A stretch of 9,304 bases of DNA, from assembly GCF_040649515.1 (NCBI RefSeq), contig NZ_JBEZFP010000222.1, positions 1 to 9,304 on the forward strand. The letters are read 5' to 3'. Positions 1 to 7,439 of the stretch are shown one piece after another. This DNA comes from Yinghuangia elevatio (GTDB taxonomy: Bacteria; Actinomycetota; Actinomycetes; Streptomycetales; Streptomycetaceae). A program made the position numbers and the translations under genes. Every line of letters begins with the position of its first letter. The stretch's first letter is position 1. The notes below the pieces were generated by a model. The model was not told the DNA's origin. It saw only the letters and a list, made by a program, of their open reading frames with translations, and ran no database searches.

Positions 1-1347
1 CGGTGAGGTGAAGTGCTTGGCGAGTCCGTTGGCGTGAAAAAAGGTGGCGGGGGTGACGGGGCGTCCGAGGAAGACGTCGTCGTTGAAGTAGAGGAAGTGT
101 TCGGCGAGTCCGTCGATGTGGTGGAGCTGGGACTCGATGGCGTGGGAGTTGAAGGTGGGTAGCGCGTCGGGGTCGGTGAAGATGTCGCGGTGGTCGACGA
201 TCTTGACGCGGGGGTGGTCGGTGTCGAGCCAGGCCGGGGTCTGGCGGTCGGTGACCAGGTAGACGGTGCGGATCCAGGGGGCGTACATGTCGATCGACCG
301 CAGCGAATACCGCAACTCGTCACGGCTTGTGTAGCGGGCGTCGTTCGCCGCCTGCCCGTTGAGGGCCGTGGAGCCCCCGGCGTCGGCGAGCGCCTTGTCG
401 CGGCGGGCCCGCCACGCGGGGTCGTTGCCGTCCACCCATGTGTACACGGCATCGACGGGGAAGGTGATGTCATCAGTGAGGGGCAGGTCGAATTCCTCGG
501 GAATCGGCCGGCTCCGCCCCCGGTCGCCACGGGGCGCCCAAGGTGTGGTCAGGGCCTCCTCGGCGTCCACTATTCGGGTGCCCGCCGGAACCGCGTCCGC
601 GACGCGGTTCGGACGTGGAGCGACGAGCATGCCGCTGTCCTCGCGCCAGAACTCGATGTCGCAGCCGTAGTCTTCGCCGAAGACCAGATTCCCTGCGGGG
701 TCCGCTGCCTGCAGCCAGAAGAGCCGTATGACGGAAGCCCGTTCGGCGGCGGCCCAGACGGCTGCTTCGAAGCCCGGTGTCGCGGTCGCAAACGTCTTCG
801 CGGCGGCGCGAAGCAGGGACACATACCCCGGCGCCTGCCCGCATGCCTGGCGCACGGCGACCAGGGCGGAGCGCCGGTGCGACTCGCGTACCGCAACCAC
901 CGACGCGTGGGGTGCGTGCCCGCGGACGCAGAAATAGGGCACGCCCGCGGCTTCGAGAGCGGCGCGTACCCGGTCCAGGTTGCGGCGCTGGGCCCCCAAC
1001 GGGGACACCGTGGGCACGAGCTCGGCGACGCGTAGCGCGCCGGCGTCCGCGAGGAGGATCCGCCCGGGCGCGGAGACGTATTGGGCGTGCCGGACCTGGA
1101 ACGCGCGCCGCCGTACCTCCGAGGCGGCACGGGGCACCGCCGTTCCGACGCCGGTCACGATCCGGGTGCGGGTCTGGGGGGAGACGGACTCGGCCACTTT
1201 GGAGCGCAGCGCGTCCGGGACGAATCGGCGGTACAGATGAACCGCGCGGGAACGCTCCGAATTGCTGCGGACCACCAGCTTCGGTGCGTCCGCGCCGCCG
1301 ACGCCGCCACGGGCGGCCGAGGCCGATTCTGCGTCCCCAATTGACAC
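1..1347 (-). CDS. Stealth-family sugar-phosphate transferase, 3' end outside the window
   Basis: Stealth proteins transfer sugar-1-phosphate (for example hexosamine-1-phosphate) to a glycan, as in bacterial capsule polymerases and the eukaryotic GlcNAc-1-phosphotransferase. About 449 codons are visible and the reading frame is open to the left edge. Conserved region 1 is at residues ~299-310 (DAVYTWVDGND). Conserved region 2 begins near residue 344 (ELRYSLRSIDMYAPWIR, then YLVTDRQTPAWL). Conserved region 3 is at ~405-428 (ESQLHHIDGL, then FNDDVFLGR). The fourth region would lie outside the window. The ~300 residues before region 1 include a globular-looking stretch (LEAAGVPYFCVRG near 130) of the kind I recall from actinobacterial Stealth proteins. 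The GTG start at 1347 is chosen because GGGAGAG lies 6 bases upstream on the minus strand. No signal peptide is apparent, so a cytoplasmic or membrane-face location is inferred. It is divergent from the PIG-L gene. Family assignment is firm; the substrate is unknown. Confidence 0.93.
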   Translation of the reverse strand, partial: MSIGDAESASAARGGVGGADAPKLVVRSNSERSRAVHLYRRFVPDALRSKVAESVSPQTRTRIVTGVGTAVPRAASEVRRRAFQVRHAQYVSAPGRILLADAGALRVAELVPTVSPLGAQRRNLDRVRAALEAAGVPYFCVRGHAPHASVVAVRESHRRSALVAVRQACGQAPGYVSLLRAAAKTFATATPGFEAAVWAAAERASVIRLFWLQAADPAGNLVFGEDYGCDIEFWREDSGMLVAPRPNRVADAVPAGTRIVDAEEALTTPWAPRGDRGRSRPIPEEFDLPLTDDITFPVDAVYTWVDGNDPAWRARRDKALADAGGSTALNGQAANDARYTSRDELRYSLRSIDMYAPWIRTVYLVTDRQTPAWLDTDHPRVKIVDHRDIFTDPDALPTFNSHAIESQLHHIDGLAEHFLYFNDDVFLGRPVTPATFFHANGLAKHFTSP

Positions 1348-1565
1348 GTGCCGCTCTCCCGGTCGTCGGTCCAGGTATGTCCGGTATCCCCGAGAGGCGG
1401 GCGTATAGAAGCCACTCAGGGCCAGCGCGTACAGTATGACCGCTGCCGGTCGTGCCTATTGCCGACGGGCCGGCATCCCCCGCGTTCTGCCTGGTTTTGC
1501 AGTGTGCCGCGCCAGGACATGGGCGGCCATGTTCAGGGCATTGACTGGTGAGGAAAGGCGTGCCT
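1348..1565. promoter_or_regulatory. Divergent intergenic region between the Stealth and PIG-L genes
   Basis: This 218-base gap separates two genes transcribed away from each other, so it should hold promoters for both. I could not identify a convincing -10/-35 pair on either strand. It contains the two ribosome binding sites at its ends and the inverted repeat at 1517-1532, listed separately. Its assignment as a bidirectional promoter region rests on gene arrangement only. Confidence 0.45.
1517..1532. promoter_or_regulatory. Perfect inverted repeat ACATGG-GCGG-CCATGT upstream of the PIG-L gene
   Basis: Two perfect 6-base arms are separated by 4 bases. The repeat ends 18 bases before the AGGAAAGG ribosome binding site of the PIG-L gene. 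It could be an operator for a dimeric regulator or a small leader hairpin. A repeat of this size can also occur by chance in 218 bases of GC-rich sequence, so the call is tentative. Confidence 0.25.
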
Positions 1566-3677
1566 GTGGCACAGATGACCCGCCGCAACTTCGTGGCCCT
1601 GTCGGCCGTGGGAGGAGCGGTTGCGATTGGTGTGCCCGCAGGCATCTGGGTGTCGACGCGCGGCGAGGAGGACTCGACGAATCCGCAGAACTCGACGGCC
1701 CCGCCGGACAAGACCGCCGCCACGCATCTGCACATCGTGGCGCACCCCGACGACGACCTGTATTTCCTCAATCCGGACATTCAGCAGGCGATACGCAGCG
1801 GTGAACAGCTGATCGGTGTATGCGTCACCTGCGGGGAAACGGACGGCCGCAACAACCGCGCCGGGGACGACGGAGCCACGGTGCCGGTCGACTTTCCCGG
1901 CTACAGCGCGGCCCGGCAGACGGGACTGCGCGCCGCGTACGCCGAGATGGCGGTCGGCGACCGCAAGAGCCCGTGGACGCGCGAAGCGCTGCCGATGCCC
2001 GGAGGCCCGATCGCGGAATTGGCCACGCTTACGGCCGCCCCGCACGTGCGGCTCGTCTTCCTGAATCTGTGGCAGGACGGCACCCGCAGCGGCACTGCCG
2101 GCGCCGGACGCCCCCGCGAGCTGTGGGAGGGCAAGACCGCCGCGATCCCGACCATGGCGTTCCGCGCCGGCCCGGCCACCCGGCCGTACACCTATAGCCG
2201 CGAAACGCTGATCGAGGGCCTTGCCGCGCTGATCGAGCGCTTCAAGCCGACCGTGATCCGCACCCTGGACCCGGACCCGGACCACCTGAAGCACGACGAC
2301 CGAAACCCCGCCACCAGGCAGCACGCGGATTTCGAGGACTTCGCCGACCACCAGGACCACACCGCGGTGGCGCTGTTCTCGTGGGCCGCGGTACAGACTG
2401 TCAACGGGCGTGGCGGCGGTGGCGCGGCGGTCGAGAGCTACCGGGGCTACGTCAACGAGCGCTGGCCCTACAACCTGGACGGCACCGCCTTCCGCGAGAA
2501 GGTGCGGCTGCTGGACGTCTACGGATGGGCGGACGGCGCGGACTGCGGCGCGCCGGAGGGCTGTGGTGACCTCAAGGTCGCCGCTGGAGCTCCCGGCACG
2601 GGTTGGGCGCAGAGCACAACGCACCGGTATCCGGGCAATGCCTCCTGGCTGTGTGCGGCTCCCGACGGGAGACTGGCGGCGTTCGCCGTATTCGGCGGTG
2701 AGGCGGTCATGTGGGCGGCCGACCGCGACGGCCGCTTCGCCGCGCCGGTGCCGCTCGGCGGCGGGCCGCTGCTTCCGCATCTGGCCGTGACCTGTACGCG
2801 AGACGGACGTTTCCACGTCTTCGGCGTGCGGATGACCCTGGGCCGTGCTCCGGTCGAACAGCGGCGTGCCCTTGTCGTCGCGGCCCAGACGGCTCCTGGA
2901 GGCCCCTTCGCGCCGTGGGCGGAACTGGGTAATCCGGCGGACGGCACCGACGTCCAACCCGGGCGTGCGCGCGGGATCGGGATGCCCGCGGCGGTTGCGG
3001 TCGACAGCGGGGTGCACGTCTTCGTGCGTAATACCGGCACCGGTTTGAGCGGTCGGCGCCTCGACCCTGGAGGCCAGTGGGGGCCGTGGACCGACCACAA
3101 AGGGAGCGGGATCCAGGACGGGCTTGCCGTGGTGACCACGGCCGACAACCGCATCGAGGTCTTCGGCAGCTCCGCGGACGGCATCGTCCGCTGGTACCAG
3201 CCGGATTCCGGCGGGCCGTTCCGGGTCGGGAAGCTGCACGTCGCCGCGCCGGCGGGGCCGCCGATCGCGATCCGCGGCGACGACGGCCGCCTCCGGCTGA
3301 TCGTCCGCCAGCCCCAGTCGGCGTGGGTGCTCCTGTACACCCAGCTCGAACCGCGCGGCGGGTGGGACCTGCAACCGCAGTGGCTCGGCGGGGACGGCGG
3401 TTTCGGGCCGGTGGCCGCGGTGGCCGCGGAAGGCGGCCGTACGGGCCTGGCGTGCCGAAACGGCCGGGGCAACGTCAGCGTGGGGTGGCATGACCTGCAG
3501 CACGACGCGGCGGTGGACTGGATGAGTGGCGGCCCTGTTCTGCTGCACTCGCCCGCCGTGGCTCGGGATGGGGGAGGACGCCTGGTTGCCGCCGTCGTGG
3601 GCGTCGACGGCCGTCTCCACGTAGCGCGTTCGGATGCGGACAGCGGTCGGATGTCGTCCTGGACCGCCGTCGTCTGA
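1566..3677 (+). CDS. Tat-exported PIG-L family N-acetylglucosamine deacetylase with C-terminal beta-propeller
   Basis: PIG-L (LmbE-like) enzymes are zinc-dependent deacetylases acting on N-acetylglucosamine-type groups. The 703-residue product starts with a twin-arginine signal (TRRNFVALS at residues ~5-13, then a hydrophobic run), so it should be exported folded. The catalytic domain spans ~50-330. AHPDDD is at 59-64, supplying the family's zinc-binding His60/Asp63 and catalytic base Asp62. DHQDH is at 261-265, supplying the second metal-site histidine. From ~360 to the end, repeated DGR-hydrophobic and W/GG motifs (DGRLAAFAV, DGRFHVFGV, ADNRIEVFG, DGRLRLIV, DGRLHVARS) indicate a PLL-like, probably seven-bladed, propeller that likely binds glycan. 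GTG 1566 is chosen because AGGAAAGG (1551-1558) lies 7 bases before it; that site overlaps the upstream GTG 1548, and ATG 1575 is too distant. The membrane-protein gene follows after 55 bases, so the two probably form an operon. All key residues are present; the glycan target is unknown. Confidence 0.9.
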   Translation: MAQMTRRNFVALSAVGGAVAIGVPAGIWVSTRGEEDSTNPQNSTAPPDKTAATHLHIVAHPDDDLYFLNPDIQQAIRSGEQLIGVCVTCGETDGRNNRAGDDGATVPVDFPGYSAARQTGLRAAYAEMAVGDRKSPWTREALPMPGGPIAELATLTAAPHVRLVFLNLWQDGTRSGTAGAGRPRELWEGKTAAIPTMAFRAGPATRPYTYSRETLIEGLAALIERFKPTVIRTLDPDPDHLKHDDRNPATRQHADFEDFADHQDHTAVALFSWAAVQTVNGRGGGGAAVESYRGYVNERWPYNLDGTAFREKVRLLDVYGWADGADCGAPEGCGDLKVAAGAPGTGWAQSTTHRYPGNASWLCAAPDGRLAAFAVFGGEAVMWAADRDGRFAAPVPLGGGPLLPHLAVTCTRDGRFHVFGVRMTLGRAPVEQRRALVVAAQTAPGGPFAPWAELGNPADGTDVQPGRARGIGMPAAVAVDSGVHVFVRNTGTGLSGRRLDPGGQWGPWTDHKGSGIQDGLAVVTTADNRIEVFGSSADGIVRWYQPDSGGPFRVGKLHVAAPAGPPIAIRGDDGRLRLIVRQPQSAWVLLYTQLEPRGGWDLQPQWLGGDGGFGPVAAVAAEGGRTGLACRNGRGNVSVGWHDLQHDAAVDWMSGGPVLLHSPAVARDGGGRLVAAVVGVDGRLHVARSDADSGRMSSWTAVV

Positions 3678-3732
3678 GGTACAGCGCGGGGTCGCCCGAG
3701 TGCGTCCGGAACGTTTGGTTCAGGAGAGGGAA

Positions 3733-4994
3733 ATGAAGTCTGCAATACGGGGGATTCCGGCCGCCGGGATCATTGCCGCTGTGATCGTCGCCTTCGCCTT
3801 GTCGTTGGTGATGTGGAACAACCAGCGGGTGCTGACGTATCCGGACACGATGCACTACTACCAGCAAGCGCTGCGGTTCACAGGCGAGTCCGAGGACGTG
3901 AGCGGCAAGGCGATGGACTTCGTCTGCGGCGACCTACGCCGGATGGACGAGATTTCCAAGGCAGAGAAGGCCGACTGCCGCGAATACGTCGGGGAGAGCT
4001 GGGACTTCCCGGACCCCTACCATGCGATATTCACCGCCCGGCCGCTAACCCGCTGCTGACCGCACCGTTCCTCAAGGTTCTCGGGCCACCTGGCTTCGCG
4101 GTTGCGAGCTTCCTCATCTCAGCGGCCTGCGGTGTCGCCATGTACGGGGCCGCAAGGTCCATGGGAATGTCGAAACCCCACGCACTTCTCGCCGAGTTCT
4201 TCTTCTACATCCTGCCGACCGGATACTGGTCGACCCGCATGCTGCCGGAAGGAACCGCCTTGCTGGGCATACTCATTGCCCTGGCGGGCGCAGCCAAGGC
4301 ACTCAAGGGCCGCCGGTACCCAGGCCTGGCCTTGCTGGTCTTTGGCCTTCTGTGGGCACTGTTGTCGCGGTCCTCGTCAGGCCAAGCCGTGGTGGCCGGG
4401 CTGGCCGCAGGTTCGATCGTCCTCGCGCTGACCGCCGTCGGTGCCCTCCGCGTGCGCGCTCTCTGGGTCGCCTCCGTGAGCGCGGCCATTGGCGCCGCAC
4501 ACATGGCGGTGAGTGCAGCGCTCGGCCTGCCGGGGTTGAAGGACAGTCCGCATGACTTCTACGGCGCGCACTTCCAGAAGCCCATGCCCCCGGACGTCTA
4601 CGACCGGTTGTGGGACGGCAACCAGACTTTCTGGTCGGATTGGCTCCAAGCCGTTCCCAACTGGAACATGGGCTCGGGCCTGGCGCTGATCGGCCTCGTC
4701 GGCCTGGGGCTCGCGTTCCGCCGCCTCGGCATTGTCTGGATCGCGGTCGCGCTGTGCACGGCTCTGCCGCTCGCCCTGCACCCCGCGATGGGGGATGTGG
4801 ACCGCATCGGCGTACATTTCTGGCTGGTCGTCGCCCTCGGCCTCGCCGTCCTCATCCAGATGCCGCAACGCGTCGCGGAGGATCCGACTCCCGAACGACC
4901 TGCCCCGGCACGGACGGAGTTGCCGACGGCCGCTGCTCCGACAGCCGCCGCAGACGTTTCTCGCATGGCTTCTCCAGGTACTGGTATGCGATAG
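3733..4994 (+). pseudogene. GT-C-like multi-pass membrane protein, split by a one-base frameshift
   Basis: AGGAG (3722-3726) precedes the ATG at 3733 by 6 bases. The first segment has a membrane helix at residues ~10-30, then a loop with YPDTMHYYQQA and ending FTARPL, and stops at TGA 4057-4059. The protein resumes one frame back from ~4044 as NPLLTAPFLKVLG, followed by about nine more hydrophobic helices. Restoring one base near 4045-4047 gives a single product of ~420 residues. An acidic first periplasmic loop, an ARPL-x-PLL motif and many helices recall GT-C glycosyltransferases that use lipid-linked sugars, but I cannot name a family with certainty. The last ~47 codons are Ala/Pro/Thr-rich and lie antisense to the acyltransferase tail, so the native stop may have been lost. 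It follows the PIG-L gene closely and is probably co-transcribed. A sequencing error cannot be excluded from the sequence alone. Confidence 0.75.
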
Positions 4995-5640
4995 CCGATG
5001 CCACGACCGACAGCACCAGCCACACCATGGCGGGGGCCAGGTTGGACCACGTCGTCGTCGGCGAGCGCGATCAACAGCGCGAACAACGGTGCGATCGCTT
5101 GGATCGTCCAACTCGCGACGGTCCACGGCTGCCGGTGCAACCTGTCGAGCCCGTAGAGCAGCCCGCCCAGGACCACCAGCAGTTGTCGGCGTCGGAGCCG
5201 CGGCCGCCAGCCGCCGAGCACTGCTGCGGCGGCGCTGACGCCGAGCAGGAACCCGAGGAAACGGCCGGCCGGAAAACGCACGATCTGCAACCTCGTCCGA
5301 TGTTCCGTCGGATTCAACAACTCGAACGTGAAGTACCGGTAGGCCCACATCGCCGCGATCGGCAAAACCCTGGCGAACCGCCGCCAATAGAAGGTCCCAA
5401 GGGGCACCGAGGGTGAGAACGACCAGGTCAAAACGAACCCGGAGAGCACAAAGAGAACGACACCCCGGCGTCGCCGTACTGGCTGACCGTGTAGAGGTGC
5501 GGCAATGGTGCCCGGTCGGACACATGGAAGGCGAAGACAGCCAGAGCCGCGAACCAGCGAAGCCCCGTGAGCGAGTCGAGGCGTACGGGTGCAGGGGTCG
5601 GCGAGGGCGTGCGTCTCTCGCCCGCCGGCGCGGTTGCCAC
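4852..5640 (-). pseudogene. Acyltransferase-3 (OafA-like) membrane O-acyltransferase, degraded
   Basis: Members of this family are roughly 350-400-residue multi-pass enzymes that O-acylate surface glycans. The start is GTG 5640 with AGGGGA 6 bases upstream. The N-terminus shows RLDSLTGLRWFAALAVFAFHVS, here split as RLDSLTGLRW and FAALAVFAFHVS, then YGDAGVSF. One T is missing from the expected TTCTTCTTT at ~5453-5455. The frame then shifts to the diagnostic FVLSGFVLTW and YWRRFARVLP. The text next jumps at ~5335-5350 into a late segment (VRFPAGRFLGFLLGVS), skipping a large middle part. After APLFALLIALADDD (~5045) a second loss and frame change lead to the C-terminal helix and the typical end YQYLEKPCEKRLRR, stopping at TGA 4852-4854. 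Only ~263 codons' worth of sequence remain. The three lesions make a functional enzyme very unlikely. Confidence 0.85.
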
Positions 5641-5972
5641 CTTGGGTCCCCTTACGATGCCCACAGGCCGGCGTCGCGACCGGTCTCACTGGTAAAACAC
5701 CGCCTGTCACCCTGCGTTCCCGGGAGCCGCAGGCCCCGTCGGAACATTTGGACGCCGGTGATCGGAGGAACGTTAGCGGGCTGTCCGGACGCCACACGCG
5801 ACGGGTCGGACCTACGACGAAGGTTCGCTGAACCGCGGGTTGGCACGTACCCGAACTCCGGGGTCTGCGCCGGGACCATCCGTGTCCGCAACCGGCACAC
5901 GGGGACGGCCCCGGCGATGTCGCGTCGCCGGATGGCAGCCACCTGGAGCACCGGCGCTCCGGCGGGCACGCG
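5641..5972. other. Gene-free stretch between the acyltransferase pseudogene and the DUF4232 gene
   Basis: I find no reading frame here with recognisable protein content on either strand. It should include the termination region of the sigma/DUF4232 unit (see 5945-5960) and the former promoter of the acyltransferase. I could not identify promoter elements for the latter. Confidence 0.5.
5945..5960 (-). terminator. Possible hairpin terminator after the DUF4232 gene
   Basis: A GC-rich inverted repeat with arms GGAGC and GCTCC and a 6-base loop begins 12 bases after the TGA of the DUF4232 gene. There is no U-tract after it, which is common for terminators in high-GC actinobacteria but leaves the call weak. 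Confidence 0.35.
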
Positions 5973-6884
5973 TCACTTCGACATGACGAAGTCCAGGGCG
6001 AAGCCGGGTGCGGTCGTCCAATAGGTCACGCGCTGGAAGTCGTTGGCGTACAGCGTGGCGACGGGCATGGGGACGTCGACGGCCTTGCCCGCCTTGGTGC
6101 CGATCTTGGACCCGTGCAGCGTGAGGGAGATGGACTTCACCTCGTACTCGTCCATGGGGCCGTTGAGGACCATGGCGGCGTACGCCTCCGCGCCCGGTGC
6201 GAGAGTGACGGGCTTCCCCGGGTCCGCGTTGCTCTCCTCGATCACCGGAGCGGTGGTCCGGGCGTCGCCGAGCAGCACGTGCGGGTAGTTGTACAGATTG
6301 CAGGGCTTGTTGCCGGCGTTCTGGACGGTGAGCAGCAGATGCCTGACCTCAGTGGCGTCCGCGGGCTCCTTCGAGGCGGAGACGCCGAGGACGTCGGGCG
6401 TGCAGGCGGCGATCGTGTTGGTCGCACCCGTCATGCCGCTCGCGCCATTCGTGGGAGTGGTCCCGGAGGTGCCCTGAGGGGTGCCTTGGGGCGAACCCCG
6501 GGGCGTGTCCTGTGGGTTCGGGTTGCCGGACGCCGTGGGGCCCCCCGGCTGGCTCGTGGTCCCGGGGGGACCGGGGACGACCGGGGTCGGCGCCTCCGTG
6601 CCGGGCGCGGACGACGCGGTCGGCAGTGTCGACGGCGGCGGCGTCGCCACCTCTCGCCGCTCCCCGCCCCCCGCCAGAGCGACCGCGGTCACCACCGCGC
6701 CCGCGGCCACGGCGGCGGCACACGCCGCCCATCCGGCACGACGCCGGTGGATGCCGCGGCGGCGCGCGTCGATGCGCGCGATGTCCGGCGGCATGACGGG
6801 GATGTCCGTGGCCTGGGCGGTGAGTTGCGTACGCAGCCAATCTTCCGCGGGGTCGCCAGGCGTTCTGTGGTCAGGCATGTTCAT
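5973..6884 (-). CDS. Membrane-anchored DUF4232 protein, putative partner of the adjacent sigma factor
   Basis: The 303-residue product has a basic cytoplasmic N-terminus of ~50 residues ending in RRRGIHRRR. A single membrane helix follows (~51-72), then a long Pro/Thr/Ser/Gly-rich extracellular linker (~75-155). The C-terminal domain (~158-303) matches DUF4232 in its pattern: CTPDVLGVS near 161, LLLTVQNAGNKPCNLYNYP at ~183-201, and a hydrophobic alternating strand pattern. Cys161 and Cys195 are placed to form a disulphide. The ATG at 6884 has GGAGGG 9 bases upstream and lies 33 bases after the sigma-factor stop, so the two genes are almost certainly co-transcribed. A cytoplasmic tail, helix and external domain beside an ECF-type sigma gene suggest an anti-sigma or sensory role. 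No zinc-binding anti-sigma motif is visible and DUF4232 has no assigned biochemical function that I know of, so that role is inference. Confidence 0.9.
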   Translation of the reverse strand: MNMPDHRTPGDPAEDWLRTQLTAQATDIPVMPPDIARIDARRRGIHRRRAGWAACAAAVAAGAVVTAVALAGGGERREVATPPPSTLPTASSAPGTEAPTPVVPGPPGTTSQPGGPTASGNPNPQDTPRGSPQGTPQGTSGTTPTNGASGMTGATNTIAACTPDVLGVSASKEPADATEVRHLLLTVQNAGNKPCNLYNYPHVLLGDARTTAPVIEESNADPGKPVTLAPGAEAYAAMVLNGPMDEYEVKSISLTLHGSKIGTKAGKAVDVPMPVATLYANDFQRVTYWTTAPGFALDFVMSK

Positions 6885-6917
6885 GGTGCTCTTCCCTCCT
6901 GTCTTCCAGCCCGGCGT

Positions 6918-7439
6918 TCATCGCCAGGTCGTCCCCGGCGCCGGTGCGCTGTCCGCAAGTGCGGGGTCTTCGCGGAGCTTCGCAAGGCCGCGCGCCGCCT
7001 GGCTCTTGACCGTCCCCACCGAGCAGCCCATGGCCTGGGCCACTTCCGCCTCCGGCAGGTCCTCCCAATAGCGCAGGACGACCGCGGCCCGCTGCCGGGG
7101 CGGCAACTTGAGCAGCGCGACGCGCAACGCGTCCCGCTGATCGACGCGTACCGTCGGATCCGGCCCGGCCGCGTCGGGGGGTCTCTCCGCCAACACCAGC
7201 GCCGGCCGTTTCCGGCGGAACCGGTTGTTGTTGCAGTTGACGAGGATGCGGCGGACGTACGCGTCCGGCCGCTCGGTCGCCTGGATCCGTCGCCATGCGG
7301 CTCCGGCCCTGGCGAGCGCGGTCTGCGCCACGTCCTCGGCCTCGGCATAGTCGCCGGTCATCAAGTACGCGGTCCGCACCAACCGCGGCCACTGCGACCG
7401 CACAAACTCGTGGAACGCGGCTGCGTCGTCAGGTTTCAA
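6918..7439 (-). CDS. SigE-family ECF RNA polymerase sigma factor
   Basis: The 173-residue product has region 2 at ~8-77: FHEFVRSQWPRLVRTAYLMT, then GDYAEAEDVAQTALARA for core binding, then RPDAYVRRILVN. Region 4 is at ~105-157: LKLPPRQRAAVVLRYWEDLP, then EAEVAQAMGCSVGTVKSQAA, RGLAKLRE, the helix-turn-helix that reads the -35 element. The RYWEDLPEAEVAQAMGCSVG pattern is typical of the actinobacterial SigE family. It redirects RNA polymerase to a small regulon, often including its own promoter. The start is TTG 7439: it has GGAGG (7450-7446) 6 bases upstream, it begins exactly where sigma homology begins, and the upstream open frame is low-complexity glycine-rich sequence. The leader immediately before the binding site is G-run rich (7458-7515), suggesting translational control together with the weak start codon. 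The regulon and signal are not visible from the window. Confidence 0.94.
   Translation of the reverse strand: MKPDDAAAFHEFVRSQWPRLVRTAYLMTGDYAEAEDVAQTALARAGAAWRRIQATERPDAYVRRILVNCNNNRFRRKRPALVLAERPPDAAGPDPTVRVDQRDALRVALLKLPPRQRAAVVLRYWEDLPEAEVAQAMGCSVGTVKSQAARGLAKLREDPALADSAPAPGTTWR

Noticed and set aside
473..1780. 435-codon minus-strand open frame across the Stealth gene and into the PIG-L gene
   Set aside because: Arg/Pro/Gly-rich shadow translation. The Stealth motifs are in a different minus frame, and this frame crosses the divergent region.
1533..3620. 695-codon minus-strand open frame antisense to the PIG-L gene
   Set aside because: Antisense shadow of a GC-rich gene. The plus strand has the Tat signal, AHPDD and DHQDH motifs and a ribosome binding site.
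4030..4060. Programmed -1 ribosomal frameshift in the membrane gene
   Set aside because: No X XXY YYZ slippery heptamer or obvious downstream stimulatory structure, and neighbouring genes show plain mutational decay.
4377..5525. 382-codon minus-strand open frame over the membrane gene and acyltransferase remnant
   Set aside because: Carries none of the acyltransferase signatures and is antisense to the membrane helices on the plus strand.
5652..5969. 105-codon minus-strand open frame between the acyltransferase remnant and the DUF4232 gene
   Set aside because: No ribosome binding site, no recognisable motif, and Arg-rich composition like the other shadows.
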